A stretch of 64,000 nt of DNA, from the NCBI RefSeq assembly GCF_018588945.1, contig NZ_JAFIWA010000006.1, positions 1-64,000 of the forward strand, read 5' to 3'. A program made the translations under genes and the position numbers. Under the pieces are notes generated by a model. The model had not been told where the DNA came from, ran no database searches, and saw only the letters and a program-made list of their open reading frames with translations. Positions 43,331-53,168 of the stretch are shown here, in pieces. Source of the stretch: Microbacterium flavescens. Its GTDB lineage: Bacteria > Actinomycetota > Actinomycetes > Actinomycetales > Microbacteriaceae. Position 1 is the stretch's first letter; each line of letters opens with the position of its first letter.

Positions 43331-45021
43331 TGCGTGTGATGGCCCAGATGGGCATGGTCATGAACCTCGACAAGTGCATCGGCTGTCACACCTGCTCAGT
43401 CACCTGCAAGCAGGCTTGGACGAACCGGGCCGGCACCGAGTACGTCTGGTTCAACAATGTCGAGACGCGGCCCGGCCAAGGGTACCCGCGCCGCTACGAG
43501 GACCAGGAGCAGTGGCGGGGCGGGTGGACGCTCAATCGCCGCGGACGAATCTCCCTGCGCACGGGGAGCCGCATGCGGCGGCTGCTCTCCATCTTCTCCT
43601 CCCCCGTGCAGCCGAAGCTCGAGGACTACTACGAGCCGTGGACCTACGACTACGAGACTTTGATCAACGCGCCACTGGGAGATGACTTCCCCGTCGCGAG
43701 GCCGAAGTCGCTCATCACAGGCGAGGACACCAAGATCACGTGGTCGGCGAACTGGGACGACGATCTCGGCGGGTCGAGCGAGATGGGTCACCTCGACCCG
43801 ATCGTCGAGAAGGTGCGGCGCGAGTCGGAAGACAAGATCAAGCTCCAGTTCGAGCAGACCTTCATGTTCTACCTGCCGCGCATCTGCGAGCACTGCCTGA
43901 ACCCGTCCTGCATGGCCTCCTGCCCGTCAGGTGCGATCTACAAGCGGGAAGAAGACGGCATCGTTCTGGTGGACCAGGATCGCTGCCGAGGCTGGCGACA
44001 GTGCATCACGGGATGCCCCTACAAGAAGATCTACTTCAACCACAAGACCGGCAAGGCCGAGAAGTGCACTCTGTGCTACCCGCGACTCGAAGTCGGGCTG
44101 CCGACGGTGTGTTCGGAGACCTGCGTCGGTCGCCTCCGTTATCTCGGGCTGTTCCTCTACGACGCAGACCGCGTGACCGAGGCGGCGTCGACGCCCGAAG
44201 AGCGCGACCTCTATGAAGCGCAGCTCGACCTCATCCTGGATCCGAGCGATCCCGCGGTGATCGCCTCTGCGCACGCTCAAGGGATTCCCGACGACTGGTT
44301 GGATGCCGCACGCCGCTCGCCGGTGTATGCGCTGGCCAAGAAGTACCGGGTCGCGCTGCCTCTGCACCCCGAGTACCGGACCATGCCGATGGTCTGGTAC
44401 ATTCCACCGCTGTCGCCGATCGTCGATCTGCTACGCGACCAGGGCCACGATGCGGAGTCGGCCGGCACCCTCTTCGGAGCCATCGACGCACTGCGGATCC
44501 CCGTCGAGTACCTCGCCGAGCTGTTCACCGCCGGGGACGCCGACATCATCACCGGGGTGCTGCTCAAGCTCGCCGCGATGCGCGCGTACCTGCGCGACAT
44601 CTCCCTCGAGCGCGAGCGGGACGAGTCCATTCCCGCAGCGGTCGGAATGACGGGGGAGACGATCTACGAGATGTATCGCCTGCTCGCGATCGCGAAGTAC
44701 GAGGACCGGTATGTCATTCCGACCGCCCATTTCGAGCGCGCGCATGAGCTCGAGGAACTCGGCTGCTCGCTGGACTTCGACGGCGGCCCGTACGCGAACG
44801 AGTCGGGCCCGTTCGGCGAGGCGAGCGGACGCCCCGTGCCGGTCGCCGTGGAGACGTTCCAGGCCCTCCAGGAGCGGCAGACGTCGGACACCAGAGCCGG
44901 TGAGCAGTCGATGCGGGGTCGGGTCAACCTTCTCAACTGGGATGGCAATGGAGCCCCACCCGGCCTGTTTCCGGCCCGCAGGACGGACGATCCGGATGCC
45001 GAAGCGGGGACCGGGCCATGA
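43330..45021 (+). CDS. narH: nitrate reductase beta subunit
   Basis: 563 residues. It is an iron-sulfur electron carrier between NarI and NarG. Four Cys clusters are visible: CIGCHTCSVTCKQAW, CEHCLNPSCMASCP, CRGWRQCITGCP, and the set KCTLCYPRLEVGLPTVCSETC. The Trp in CRGWRQC replaces a Cys and is the normal signature of the 3Fe-4S centre in NarH. The N-terminus overlaps the narG stop by one base, and the stop overlaps narJ by ATGA, so subunit stoichiometry is kept by coupling. Confidence 0.97.
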   Translation: MRVMAQMGMVMNLDKCIGCHTCSVTCKQAWTNRAGTEYVWFNNVETRPGQGYPRRYEDQEQWRGGWTLNRRGRISLRTGSRMRRLLSIFSSPVQPKLEDYYEPWTYDYETLINAPLGDDFPVARPKSLITGEDTKITWSANWDDDLGGSSEMGHLDPIVEKVRRESEDKIKLQFEQTFMFYLPRICEHCLNPSCMASCPSGAIYKREEDGIVLVDQDRCRGWRQCITGCPYKKIYFNHKTGKAEKCTLCYPRLEVGLPTVCSETCVGRLRYLGLFLYDADRVTEAASTPEERDLYEAQLDLILDPSDPAVIASAHAQGIPDDWLDAARRSPVYALAKKYRVALPLHPEYRTMPMVWYIPPLSPIVDLLRDQGHDAESAGTLFGAIDALRIPVEYLAELFTAGDADIITGVLLKLAAMRAYLRDISLERERDESIPAAVGMTGETIYEMYRLLAIAKYEDRYVIPTAHFERAHELEELGCSLDFDGGPYANESGPFGEASGRPVPVAVETFQALQERQTSDTRAGEQSMRGRVNLLNWDGNGAPPGLFPARRTDDPDAEAGTGP

Positions 45022-45638
45022 AGCGAGAGATCGTCTACCAGGCGGCATCGCTGTGCCTGAGCTACCCGGATGACACCGTACTGGGGGCGGCACGCCTGAT
45101 CGCCGATGCCCTGCAGGAGGAAGCGCCGGCGGCCGCGGCATCCTTCGCTCCCCTACTGACCTGGTGGCACGAGACCCCGTCCGAACAGGTGCGGGAGGCG
45201 TACGTCGAGACCTTCGACATGTCCAAGCGGCACGCGCTCTACCTGAGCTACTGGACAGACGGCGACACCCGCCGCCGCGGGGCGGTGCTCGCCGACCTCA
45301 AGCAGAGATACCGGGATGCCGGACTCGCGCTGTCGGGGACCGGCGAGCTTCCCGACTACGTGCCGCTCGTGCTGGAGTTCGCGCGCCATCGCCCGGACGA
45401 CGGCGCGGCGCTCCTGCAGGAGTATCGCGCCAGTCTCGAGCTGATCCGCATCGCGCTGACTGAACGAGGCTCGCCCTACGCCGATGTGGTCGCCGCAGTG
45501 TGCGCCACTCTCCCCGGTCGCTCACCTGCCGACCGGCAGCAGGCGATGGCTCTGGCGGCCGCGGGTCCGCCCACCGAGTCGGTGGGTCTCGACCCGCACG
45601 ATCCGCGATTGATCCCGCTCGAACCGGCGGGGCGGTAA
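45018..45638 (+). CDS. narJ: nitrate reductase assembly chaperone
   Basis: 206 residues, all-helical. It is a cytoplasmic chaperone that holds NarG for molybdenum cofactor insertion and is not part of the finished enzyme. ASLCLSYPDD at the start, YVETFDMSKRHALYLSYWTDGDTRRRG and LPDYVPLVLEF are its conserved blocks. It is coupled to narH and to narI (TAATG). Confidence 0.95.
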   Translation: MKREIVYQAASLCLSYPDDTVLGAARLIADALQEEAPAAAASFAPLLTWWHETPSEQVREAYVETFDMSKRHALYLSYWTDGDTRRRGAVLADLKQRYRDAGLALSGTGELPDYVPLVLEFARHRPDDGAALLQEYRASLELIRIALTERGSPYADVVAAVCATLPGRSPADRQQAMALAAAGPPTESVGLDPHDPRLIPLEPAGR

Positions 45639-46420
45639 TGACTCTGCTGCTGTGGGGGATCCTCCCCTACGTGATGGTGGGGGTGCTCGTCGGCGGCACG
45701 ATCTGGCGCTACCGGTACGACCAGTTCGGCTGGACGACGCGCTCGTCGCAGCTCTACGAGTCGCGCCTGCTGCGCATCGGCTCCCCGCTCTTCCACTTCG
45801 GGATTCTCGTGGTGATCGTGGGGCACGTCGCCGGACTCGTGATTCCCCGGGCGTGGACCGACGCGCTGGGAATCTCGGACGACATGTACCACGTCGCAGC
45901 TCTCGGGCTCGGAACGATCGCGGGCATCGCAACCCTTGCCGGCGTGGTGATCCTTATCTATCGGCGCCGGACGACCGGTCCGGTCTTCATGGCGACAACG
46001 AAGAACGACAAGGGCATGTACGTGGTGCTCGTCGCGGCGATCGTCGCGGGCCTCGCCACGACGCTGCTGAGTGTCCTCGGGCCGCATCAGGAAGTCACCT
46101 ACCGCGACACGGTAGCGCCCTGGTTCAGGTCGCTGTTCATCCTCCAGCCCGACATCCAGGCGATGGCCGCGGCATCCCTCGACTTCCAGATCCACACGCT
46201 CATCGGGATGGCGCTGTTCATGATCTGGCCGTTCACCCGGCTCGTCCACGCCTTCACGGCTCCCCTGCACTATCTCTTCCGTCCCTACATCGTCTATCGC
46301 TCGCGCGATGCGCGCCCCACGACCGCGCGTGCCATCCGAAGGGGCTGGGCGCCGGTGGGAACCTCCGATCGCACCTCGGACAAGGCCGCCGCAGCGAAGC
46401 CGCGACGGACACCCCGATGA
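45638..46420 (+). CDS. narI: nitrate reductase gamma subunit (cytochrome b)
   Basis: 260 residues from the ATG at 45638, sharing the A of the narJ stop. Five membrane helices anchor the enzyme and carry two b haems: His53 and His63 (HFGILVVIVGH) and two His near the C-terminal end of helix 5 (HAFTAPLHYLFRP) are the ligands. It oxidises quinol on the outer side. The C-terminal tail (about 40 residues, RRGWAPVGTSD...) is basic and cytoplasmic. Its stop overlaps the narK start (ATGA). Confidence 0.95.
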   Translation: MTLLLWGILPYVMVGVLVGGTIWRYRYDQFGWTTRSSQLYESRLLRIGSPLFHFGILVVIVGHVAGLVIPRAWTDALGISDDMYHVAALGLGTIAGIATLAGVVILIYRRRTTGPVFMATTKNDKGMYVVLVAAIVAGLATTLLSVLGPHQEVTYRDTVAPWFRSLFILQPDIQAMAAASLDFQIHTLIGMALFMIWPFTRLVHAFTAPLHYLFRPYIVYRSRDARPTTARAIRRGWAPVGTSDRTSDKAAAAKPRRTPR

Positions 46421-47637
46421 CACAGCAGGCGTCAGGCCCCATCGGCTCGGACGCACTCCCCGGGCGCGGACGGAATCTCTCGCTCGCGCTGTTGGCGTTC
46501 ACGATCACGTTCTGGGCGTGGAACATCATCGGGCCCCTCGCGGTCCGCTACGCCGACGAGCTCGATCTCGACGCGACGCAGACCTCGCTCCTGATCGCGA
46601 CCCCGGTGCTCGTCGGATCCGTAGGACGCATCCTGACGGGGGCGCTCACAGATCGGTACGGTGGACGGCTGATGTTCACCGTGCTCACCGCAGCCTCCGC
46701 GGTCCCGGTGCTCCTCGTGGCGCTCGCCGGCGCGCTCGGCTCGTACACGCTGCTCATCGTCTTCGGCTTCCTGCTCGGCATCGCCGGAACGACCTTCGCG
46801 ATCGGCATCCCGTTCGTGAACGCGTGGTATCCGCCGTCCAAGCGCGGATTCGCGACCGGGCTCTTCGGAGCGGGCATGGGCGGCACCGCACTCTCAGCGT
46901 TCTTCACCCCACGCATGGTGGCATGGTTCGGCTACGCCGCGACCCATGTCATCATCGCGGTCGTCCTTCTCGTCGTGGCCGCTGTCATGTGGCTGATGAT
47001 GCGGGACTCCCCGGTATGGACGGCGAATAAAAGCCCGGTGGTGCCGAAGCTGGCGGCCGCAGCCAGACTGGCCGTGACGTGGCAGATGGCCGTCCTCTAC
47101 GCCGTCACGTTCGGCGGCTTCGTCGCCTTCTCGACGTATCTGCCGACGTACTTGAAGGAGGTGTACTCGTACGATCTCGCCGATGCCGGTGCGCGCACCG
47201 CGGGGTTCGCGATCGCCGCGGTGATCGCCCGGCCGGTGGGCGGGTGGCTCTCCGACCGCATCGGCCCGGCCGTGGTCCTCTGCATCTCGCTCGCCGGTGC
47301 CGCCGTCATGGCCGTCGTCATCGCTCTGCAACCGCCTCCCGAGCTCGCCGCCGGCACGTCATTCGTGCTCATGGCGATCGCTCTCGGACTCGGCACGGGC
47401 GCCGTGTTCACCTGGGTCGCGCAGCGTGCACCCGCAGAACGGGTCGGAAGCGTCACCGGGATCGTGGGTGCCGCGGGCGGTCTTGGCGGATTCTTGCCGC
47501 CACTCGTGATGGGAGCCACGTACAACGCCGAGTCGCACAGCTACGCGGTGGGTCTCGGGCTGCTCTGCCTGACTGCGATCGCAGCGCTCGGATTCACGAT
47601 CTTCCTAGCGCGCCGGCAGAGGGTGGTCCAGGCGTGA
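46417..47637 (+). CDS. narK: nitrate/nitrite transporter
   Basis: 406 residues, 12 helices, MFS. NNP-family signatures: TFWAWNIIGPLAVRYADELD at helix 1, GRILTGALTDRYGGR after helix 2, and the glycine-rich GAGMGGTALSAFF and GAAGGLGGFLPPL nitrate signatures in helices 5 and 11. It imports nitrate and/or exports nitrite. It ends the five-gene nar operon. Regulators such as NarXL or FNR/Crp types are not nearby. Confidence 0.93.
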   Translation: MTQQASGPIGSDALPGRGRNLSLALLAFTITFWAWNIIGPLAVRYADELDLDATQTSLLIATPVLVGSVGRILTGALTDRYGGRLMFTVLTAASAVPVLLVALAGALGSYTLLIVFGFLLGIAGTTFAIGIPFVNAWYPPSKRGFATGLFGAGMGGTALSAFFTPRMVAWFGYAATHVIIAVVLLVVAAVMWLMMRDSPVWTANKSPVVPKLAAAARLAVTWQMAVLYAVTFGGFVAFSTYLPTYLKEVYSYDLADAGARTAGFAIAAVIARPVGGWLSDRIGPAVVLCISLAGAAVMAVVIALQPPPELAAGTSFVLMAIALGLGTGAVFTWVAQRAPAERVGSVTGIVGAAGGLGGFLPPLVMGATYNAESHSYAVGLGLLCLTAIAALGFTIFLARRQRVVQA

Positions 47638-47653
47638 CGGCGACTCGTCACGA
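47634..47653. terminator. possible short hairpin at the end of nar operon
   Basis: CGTGACG and CGTCACG form a 7-base stem overlapping the narK stop codon, facing the convergent cupin gene. It is short, so this is a weak call. Confidence 0.35.
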
Positions 47654-47658
47654 TGGGT

Positions 47659-47991
47659 TCAGCGGATCTTGACCACCGTCAGGAGCACAACGGAGTCTTC
47701 GACAGCATCCAGCGAGTGCAATCCATCGGGAATCGTCATCAGGTCGCCGACGGATCCGTTCCACGAGACGTCGCCGGCCTTGAGAAGCACCCGCCCCTCG
47801 AGCACCTGCAGCGTCGCCTCTCCCGGGTTCTCGTGCTCGGACAGCTCCTGGCCCGCGCGAAGTGCGATGACCGTCTGCCGAAGCTGATGCTCGTGGCCAC
47901 CGAACACCGTCTTGGAGCTCCGGCCGCTGGACGCTTCGAGCGCATGCGCCAGTTCGTGACGAGCGAGGGCGATCAACGATGTCTTCTGCAT
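47659..47991 (-). CDS. small cupin-domain protein
   Basis: 110 residues. The beta-barrel motif is visible as GQELSEHENPGEATLQVLEGRVLLKAGD then GDLMTIPDGLHSLDAVEDSVVLLTV, with the His/Glu metal-binding positions of motif 1 (H...E) and a His in motif 2. Small cupins like this often sit near nitrate-reductase or redox genes but have no defined activity. It is convergent with narK, with a 21-base gap. Confidence 0.8.
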   Translation of the reverse strand: MQKTSLIALARHELAHALEASSGRSSKTVFGGHEHQLRQTVIALRAGQELSEHENPGEATLQVLEGRVLLKAGDVSWNGSVGDLMTIPDGLHSLDAVEDSVVLLTVVKIR

Positions 47992-48121
47992 GCGGGTTGC
48001 TCCGTTCAGGGGCTGAGTGTCGTCCAGACGCTACGCCGCTCGTAAGGCGGTCAGTCGGCATCCTCGCGGAGCCCGCCGGTTCGCGCCAGCCCCGGGCCGG
48101 CTGCTTCGTCGCCTCGGCCGC

Positions 48122-48977
48122 TCAGAGCTCGCCGTGGAGCCAGCGCCGGATCCACTCGCGGCGAGCTCGGTGCGCCTCCACGGAGACGATCGCCGTCTCG
48201 ACCACCCCGTCGAACGAGTGGAATCCCCCCGACCAGACGTGCAGCTCCGTGCTGACGCCGTGGACCCACAGCGCGCTCGCGAATGCGACGATGTCGTCGC
48301 GGAACAGCTCCGCGGATCCGCTGTCGAGGTAGGTGGGAGGCAGTCCGCTCAGATCGTCGCGCTCGCCGGGCGGCAGCATCCGGGATCCCGCCAGTGCGAC
48401 GTCCCATCCCGTCGCGTTGCTGCGCGCGCTCCACGACGGATCGTCCGCGTGCTGACGCTTGGAGGCGGTCGGCCGCCGCGAGAGCATGGGGCAGATGAGC
48501 AGTTGGCCGTCGATCCGGACGCCGGTCTGACGACTGGCGAGGGCACTGGCGGCCGCCACTGCGCCGCCGGCGCTCTGCCCCGCGATGAGGACCCGGGTCG
48601 CATCGGCACCGGCCGCCGAGAGGACACGCAGAGCCGCGGCGACCATGTCGTCGAAGCTGTGCTCGGGTGCCAGCGGATATTCCACGCTCCACACCTCCAG
48701 CACCAGGTCGGCGGCGTGGCGGGCGACCACGTCGAGACCGTCAGTCCGAGTACCGGCGATGAGCCCGCCGCCATGCAAGAAGACGACCCTCCCCGAAGTC
48801 TCGGAGGCGGAAGCGCGCAGCGCGGTCACCGGAGTGCCATCGATGTCCAGCACGCGGGAGGACAGCCCGAATCGTGCGGCGAACTCCTCGGCGGTCAACC
48901 GCGTAGCCTCCCCGGCGCGCCGGTAGGCGACGATGTCGTCCCCCGTCGTGACGTCTGTCGGCAGTCGCTCGGACAGC
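48122..48977 (-). pseudogene. alpha/beta hydrolase (HSL family), 5' end lost or uncertain
   Basis: About 270 residues from the first recognisable position (DDIVAYRRAGEATRLTAEEF). Hormone-sensitive-lipase-type esterase motifs are present: HGGGLIAG oxyanion hole, GQSAGG with the nucleophile Ser, and a late HVWSGGFHSFDG His. The frame continues upstream with no ATG or GTG near the natural start and into sequence that is antisense to the GH32 gene; its apparent N-terminus (MPGSLETVQPS) is therefore artificial. The recognised part is intact enough to be active if a start existed. The break coincides with that of the neighbouring GH32 fragment. Confidence 0.6.
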
Positions 48978-51716
48978 GAGCTCCCCGTGGACGGCGATCC
49001 GAACAACACCAAGTGGGTGATGGTCGTCAACCTCAACCCCGGCGCGGTCGCCGGAGGCAGCGGCGGCCAGTACTTCGTCGGCGAGTTCGACGGGACCACC
49101 TTTACCAGCGAGAGCACCCAGGGCGCCGAGGACCTCCCTGCCGGCGACGTTCTCGCCGGATTCGACAACGGTTCGTTCGACGGCTGGACCGTCTCCAACG
49201 AACCGGGCAATCACCTGAACGGACCGTGGGGGCTCGAGCCCGCGGCGGGCACCCTGCCCGGTCAGAACACGGTCACCGGCTACGTCGGCGGCGGCCTGGT
49301 GAACGGCTTCTACGACGGCGACTGGCCCATCGGCACCCTCGAGTCGCCGGCGTTCACCGTCTCGGACGACTACGTCAACCTGCTCGTCGGCGGAGGACGG
49401 CATCCCCACGTCGCCGGATCCCAGCTGACCAACGATCCACCCGCGGGCACGACGGTCTTCGACTTCGAGCTGCCCGATGGCCAGACCCTGGCCGACTCCG
49501 GCTGGCAGATCACCGGCGACTTCGCCACCGATCCGGCCCGCAATCCCTCGACCAATGGGGGCGAGCACCACCTCGGCACCAAGCGGCTGAACACCTGGGA
49601 AGGCGGCCCGCGCGGCGACGACAACGTCGGCGAGCTGCTCTCCCCCGCGTTCACCCTCGACGGCGACGTCGTCTCGTTCCTCATCGGCGGCGGAAAGCGC
49701 ACCGACGGCACCCTCCAGGCGGAGCTCGTCATCGACGGCGCAGTCGTCAGGACGAAGACCGGCCCTGAGTCGGGGGCCCTCAACTGGGTGTCCTGGGACG
49801 TGTCTGAGTTCGCGGGTGAGCAGGCGCAGATTCGCATCCGTGACGAGGCGACCGGCGGGTGGGGCCACCTCACCTTCGACCACGTCGTGGCCGGCGATGT
49901 CGAGGCCAAGCTGCGCAGCGACGAGACGTCCGTGAACCTGGTCGTCGATGGCGAGGTCGTCCGATCCGCCACCGGCTCGAACAGCGAGCACCTCGACTGG
50001 GCCAGCTGGGACGTCCGCGAGTTCGCCGGGCAGCAGGCGACCGTGCGCGTCGTCGACAACAACCGCGGCGGGTGGGGACACATCCTGCTCGACCAGGTGA
50101 TGACGTCGGATGCCGCGGCCGCCACGCGCCTGGAGAGCTACGACTGGCTCGACTGGGGCCGCGATTACTACGCGACCGTCTCGTACTTCGGCACGCCGGA
50201 CAGCAGGACGCGCATCATGCAGGGCTGGATGAACAACTGGGACTACGCCAACGACATCCCCACGGCGCCCTGGCGCAGCTCGATGACCCTGCCCCGCGAG
50301 GTCAAGCTGACCGAGACACCCGACGGCCCGCGGCTCACGCAGAAGGTCGTCTCGCAGATCGACGACCAGCTTCAGACCGACGCCGCGCAGAGGCGATCCG
50401 ACGTCACGGTGACAGGCGACACCGCGCTGGATCTGTCGGGCGAGGTCGTCAAGGTCGACCTGACGCTGCAGCCTGGTGACGCCGACCGCGCCGGCATCGT
50501 CGTCTTCGGCGACGGCGAGACAGGCACCCGAATCGGCTACGACGCGGACACCGAGCGCGTCTTCGTCGACCGGCGCGACTCCGGCGACGTGGACTTCCAC
50601 CCGGCGTTCGTCTCCGTCGAGGACGCGCCCGTCGCGCTCAGCGAGGACGGGACCGTCACCCTGGAGCTGTACCTCGACCGGGCGTCGGTGGAGTTGTTCG
50701 CCGCCGAGGGCCGCGTCACGATCACGGACCAGGTCTTCCCTCGGGCCGGGGCCGACGACATCACGGCATGGTCCGAGGGCGGCACCGCAGTGATCCAGGC
50801 GATCACGGTCACCCCGATCACCCCGACGATGTGGAAGATCCCCGCGCCGGTAGAGGTGCCGGGCACTCCCACCGAGGTCACCGCGGCGGCCACGGCCGAC
50901 GGGGCGACGGTGGCATGGACGGCGCCGGCGGACGATGGCGGCGCACCGGTCAGCGAGTACCGGGTCTACCGCGAGGGCGTCGAGGCGCCCGTCGCGACAG
51001 CGTCGACGACGTCGGCTGCGGTCACCGGCCTGGTGTCGGGAACGAGCGCCCGGTTCGCCGTCAGCGCCGTGAACAGCGCCGGTGAGGGACCGAAGTCCGA
51101 GTGGAGCGCGGCGGTCGTCGTTCCCGACGGCGCGGCCTTCGCTCCCGCGAAGGGAGTCCTGTCGCACGACAACGGATGGGACACCGGGCTGGCCGACGGA
51201 GAGTACAACGTCACCATGAACCTGTGGTGGGGTCAGAACGCGACGGAGTTCCGCCTGTTCGAGAACGGCGCTCTTCTGGCGACGGTCCCGCTGGCGTATG
51301 GCGCATTCTCCGCCCAGCAGGCGAGCGTGCCGGTCTCGGGCAAGTCGAACGGGACCTACGTGTACACGGGCGAGCTCGTCAACTCGAAGGGCGTCACCGC
51401 GACGACGAGCCTCAAGGTGAAGGTGAGCGACGCCTCTCCGGCAAAGCCCGTCCTCAGCCACGACAACCACGACGGGGACGGGACGTTCACCCTCACCGCC
51501 AACCTCTGGTGGGGCACCAACGCGACGTCGTACCGCTTCCTCGAAGGCGATGCCGTGATCGGTGAAGGACTCCTCACGGCGAGAACTCCCGGCCCGCAGA
51601 TCGCCCGGCTCGACGTGGTCAGTGCCGCGAAGGGCAAGCACGCCTATCGAGTCGAGTTCACCAATGTGGCCGGCTCAACGGTCAGCGCGCCGGTCACGGT
51701 GACCGTGCGGCGCTAA
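48975..51716 (+). pseudogene. GH32 fructanase (levanase type), 5'-truncated
   Basis: The recognisable part begins ELPVDGDPNNTKWVMVVNLNPG, which is the segment after the acid/base Glu in GH32 enzymes. The N-terminal blades with the nucleophile (WMNDPNG) and the acid/base EC/EVPD motif are absent, so it cannot be catalytic. Then come an inserted CBM66-like pair (VLAGFDNGSFDGW and FDFELPDGQTLADSGW, with tandem halves each ending GGWGHxxxDxV), the remaining catalytic part (DYYATVSYFG, GWMNNWDYANDIP), the beta-sandwich, an FN3 domain and two chitinase-type repeats (KGVLSHDNGW and KPVLSHDNHD). The frame opens at 48933 in joined foreign sequence. It would have been a secreted multi-domain enzyme. 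Confidence 0.85.
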
Positions 51717-52013
51717 CCGAGTGCGACATCGGAGGGGTGCGAGTTCGCTCGCCCCCTCCGCTCACCTCGAGGAGCGCCACATTCGCGCGGCTCGCCGCCC
51801 CGAGTCGGTTCCGCAACGAGAGAAGCCCCGCGATCCCAGTGTTTACATGGGATCTCGGAATCAAAGTGCAGGCGATGCGGCCACTTGTCACCTCGGTCCC
51901 GAGGGATGGCGCTCGAGCCAACTGATCATCAGCCGAACCTGACAGGCCCAATCAACCGTTGCCCAATCGGTCGCCCCGGCTCAGAGAACGTCAGCATCGA
52001 CGACATCACCGGG

Positions 52014-53168
52014 CTAGCGGCGGATGACGAGGAGGCCTCCGGCTGCACACAGGCCGGCCATCACGATCGCCATTGTTTGATACGACCCCATCGCCACCGC
52101 GACCATCGCGGCCGCCCCCGGAGCGAGGGCTGTCAGGGCGGTGATCGGCGCGGCGAGCACTCCATTCAGTCTTCCGTAGGAGACTGCCCCCCATCGGTCG
52201 GCGACCGCCGATGCTTGGACGAGCGTCAGCGTGCCACGGATCGCGCCGGCGATGACGGCCGTGGCGAACATCGCTATCGAACCCGCCGCCAGCGAGTAGC
52301 CGATGAGGATGGTCGCGCCGAGGATCCCCACACCGGCGGGCGCGATCCACGGCGCAGCGGTGTGGGGCATCGCAAGGTAGATGAGGCGTCCCAGGACCTG
52401 ACCGGCACCGATGAGTCCGAGGACCCAAGCTGCCTGCTGAAGGTCCATTCCCTTCTCGACTGCGGCAGGAACGGCGGCCAGCGTCACTGCGTACAGCGAG
52501 AACGACATCAGTGCGAGCGCGAGGGTGAGCATCCAGAACCGCGCGGATCGCAAAGCCTGTCCCGCGGTTCCGCTCGCTGTCCCCGACGCGTCCCGGTGCG
52601 GCCACGTGCGCTCGACTGTGACCACGTATGCCGGAATCACCACGGTGGCGAGGATCGCAGCCAGGATCACGAACGTGACTCGCCACCCCACCTCGACGAC
52701 GAGCCACCCAGTGAGCGGAGCGAAGATGGTCGACGCCAGTCCTCCCGCGAGCGTCACCAGCGTGAGCGGTCCGCGACGTCTTTCCTGGTGGCGGTGCGTG
52801 ATGATCGTGAACGCGGCCTGGTAGAGGACGGCGGACTGCGCCGCGCCGCAGATGATCCACGCTGCCGTGAAGGTCCAGATGGTGGGGGATGCCGCGGCCG
52901 CGAGCATTGCGACCGTCCCGACGATCGCGCCGCTGACCATGACACGTCGCGGATGTCGATCGAGCCGGCGGCCGACAGGTATCGCGCAGACGGCGGAGGT
53001 GAGCAGTCCTGCCGTGATGGCGAGGAAGGCGGCCTCGTCCGGCCACCCGGTCTCGGCCGCGATCGCGGGCGCGGCGACGAGCACGGCGTAGTAGAGCACA
53101 CCCCAGGCGACGATCTGGCTGATCGCGAGGACGCTGAGGGCGAGCCCGGAGCGCCGACTCGGGGACAT
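52014..53168 (-). CDS. MFS transporter of the arsenic cluster
   Basis: 384 residues, 12 helices, starting MSPSRRSGLALSVLAISQIV. The first A of its ATG is shared with the stop of the aquaporin gene (TGATG), and the aquaporin gene in turn overlaps arsR, so it is the third gene of the arsR-led transcript. ATLA and GRLIYLAMPHTAAP loops do not match the ArsJ organoarsenical exporter well enough to name it. The position makes an arsenic-related efflux role plausible, but the substrate is unknown. Confidence 0.75.
   Translation of the reverse strand: MSPSRRSGLALSVLAISQIVAWGVLYYAVLVAAPAIAAETGWPDEAAFLAITAGLLTSAVCAIPVGRRLDRHPRRVMVSGAIVGTVAMLAAAASPTIWTFTAAWIICGAAQSAVLYQAAFTIITHRHQERRRGPLTLVTLAGGLASTIFAPLTGWLVVEVGWRVTFVILAAILATVVIPAYVVTVERTWPHRDASGTASGTAGQALRSARFWMLTLALALMSFSLYAVTLAAVPAAVEKGMDLQQAAWVLGLIGAGQVLGRLIYLAMPHTAAPWIAPAGVGILGATILIGYSLAAGSIAMFATAVIAGAIRGTLTLVQASAVADRWGAVSYGRLNGVLAAPITALTALAPGAAAMVAVAMGSYQTMAIVMAGLCAAGGLLVIRR

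Noticed and set aside
48741..51641. A 966-codon open frame antisense to the GH32 gene
   Set aside because: It is the mirror of a recognisable domain series on the + strand; its translation is low-complexity Arg/Gly/Val sequence without motifs. High GC makes long antisense frames common here.
51717..52013. Small genes in the gap after the GH32 gene
   Set aside because: Short + frames exist but lack ribosome sites and family motifs; I see no gene or strong hairpin in this roughly 300-base gap.
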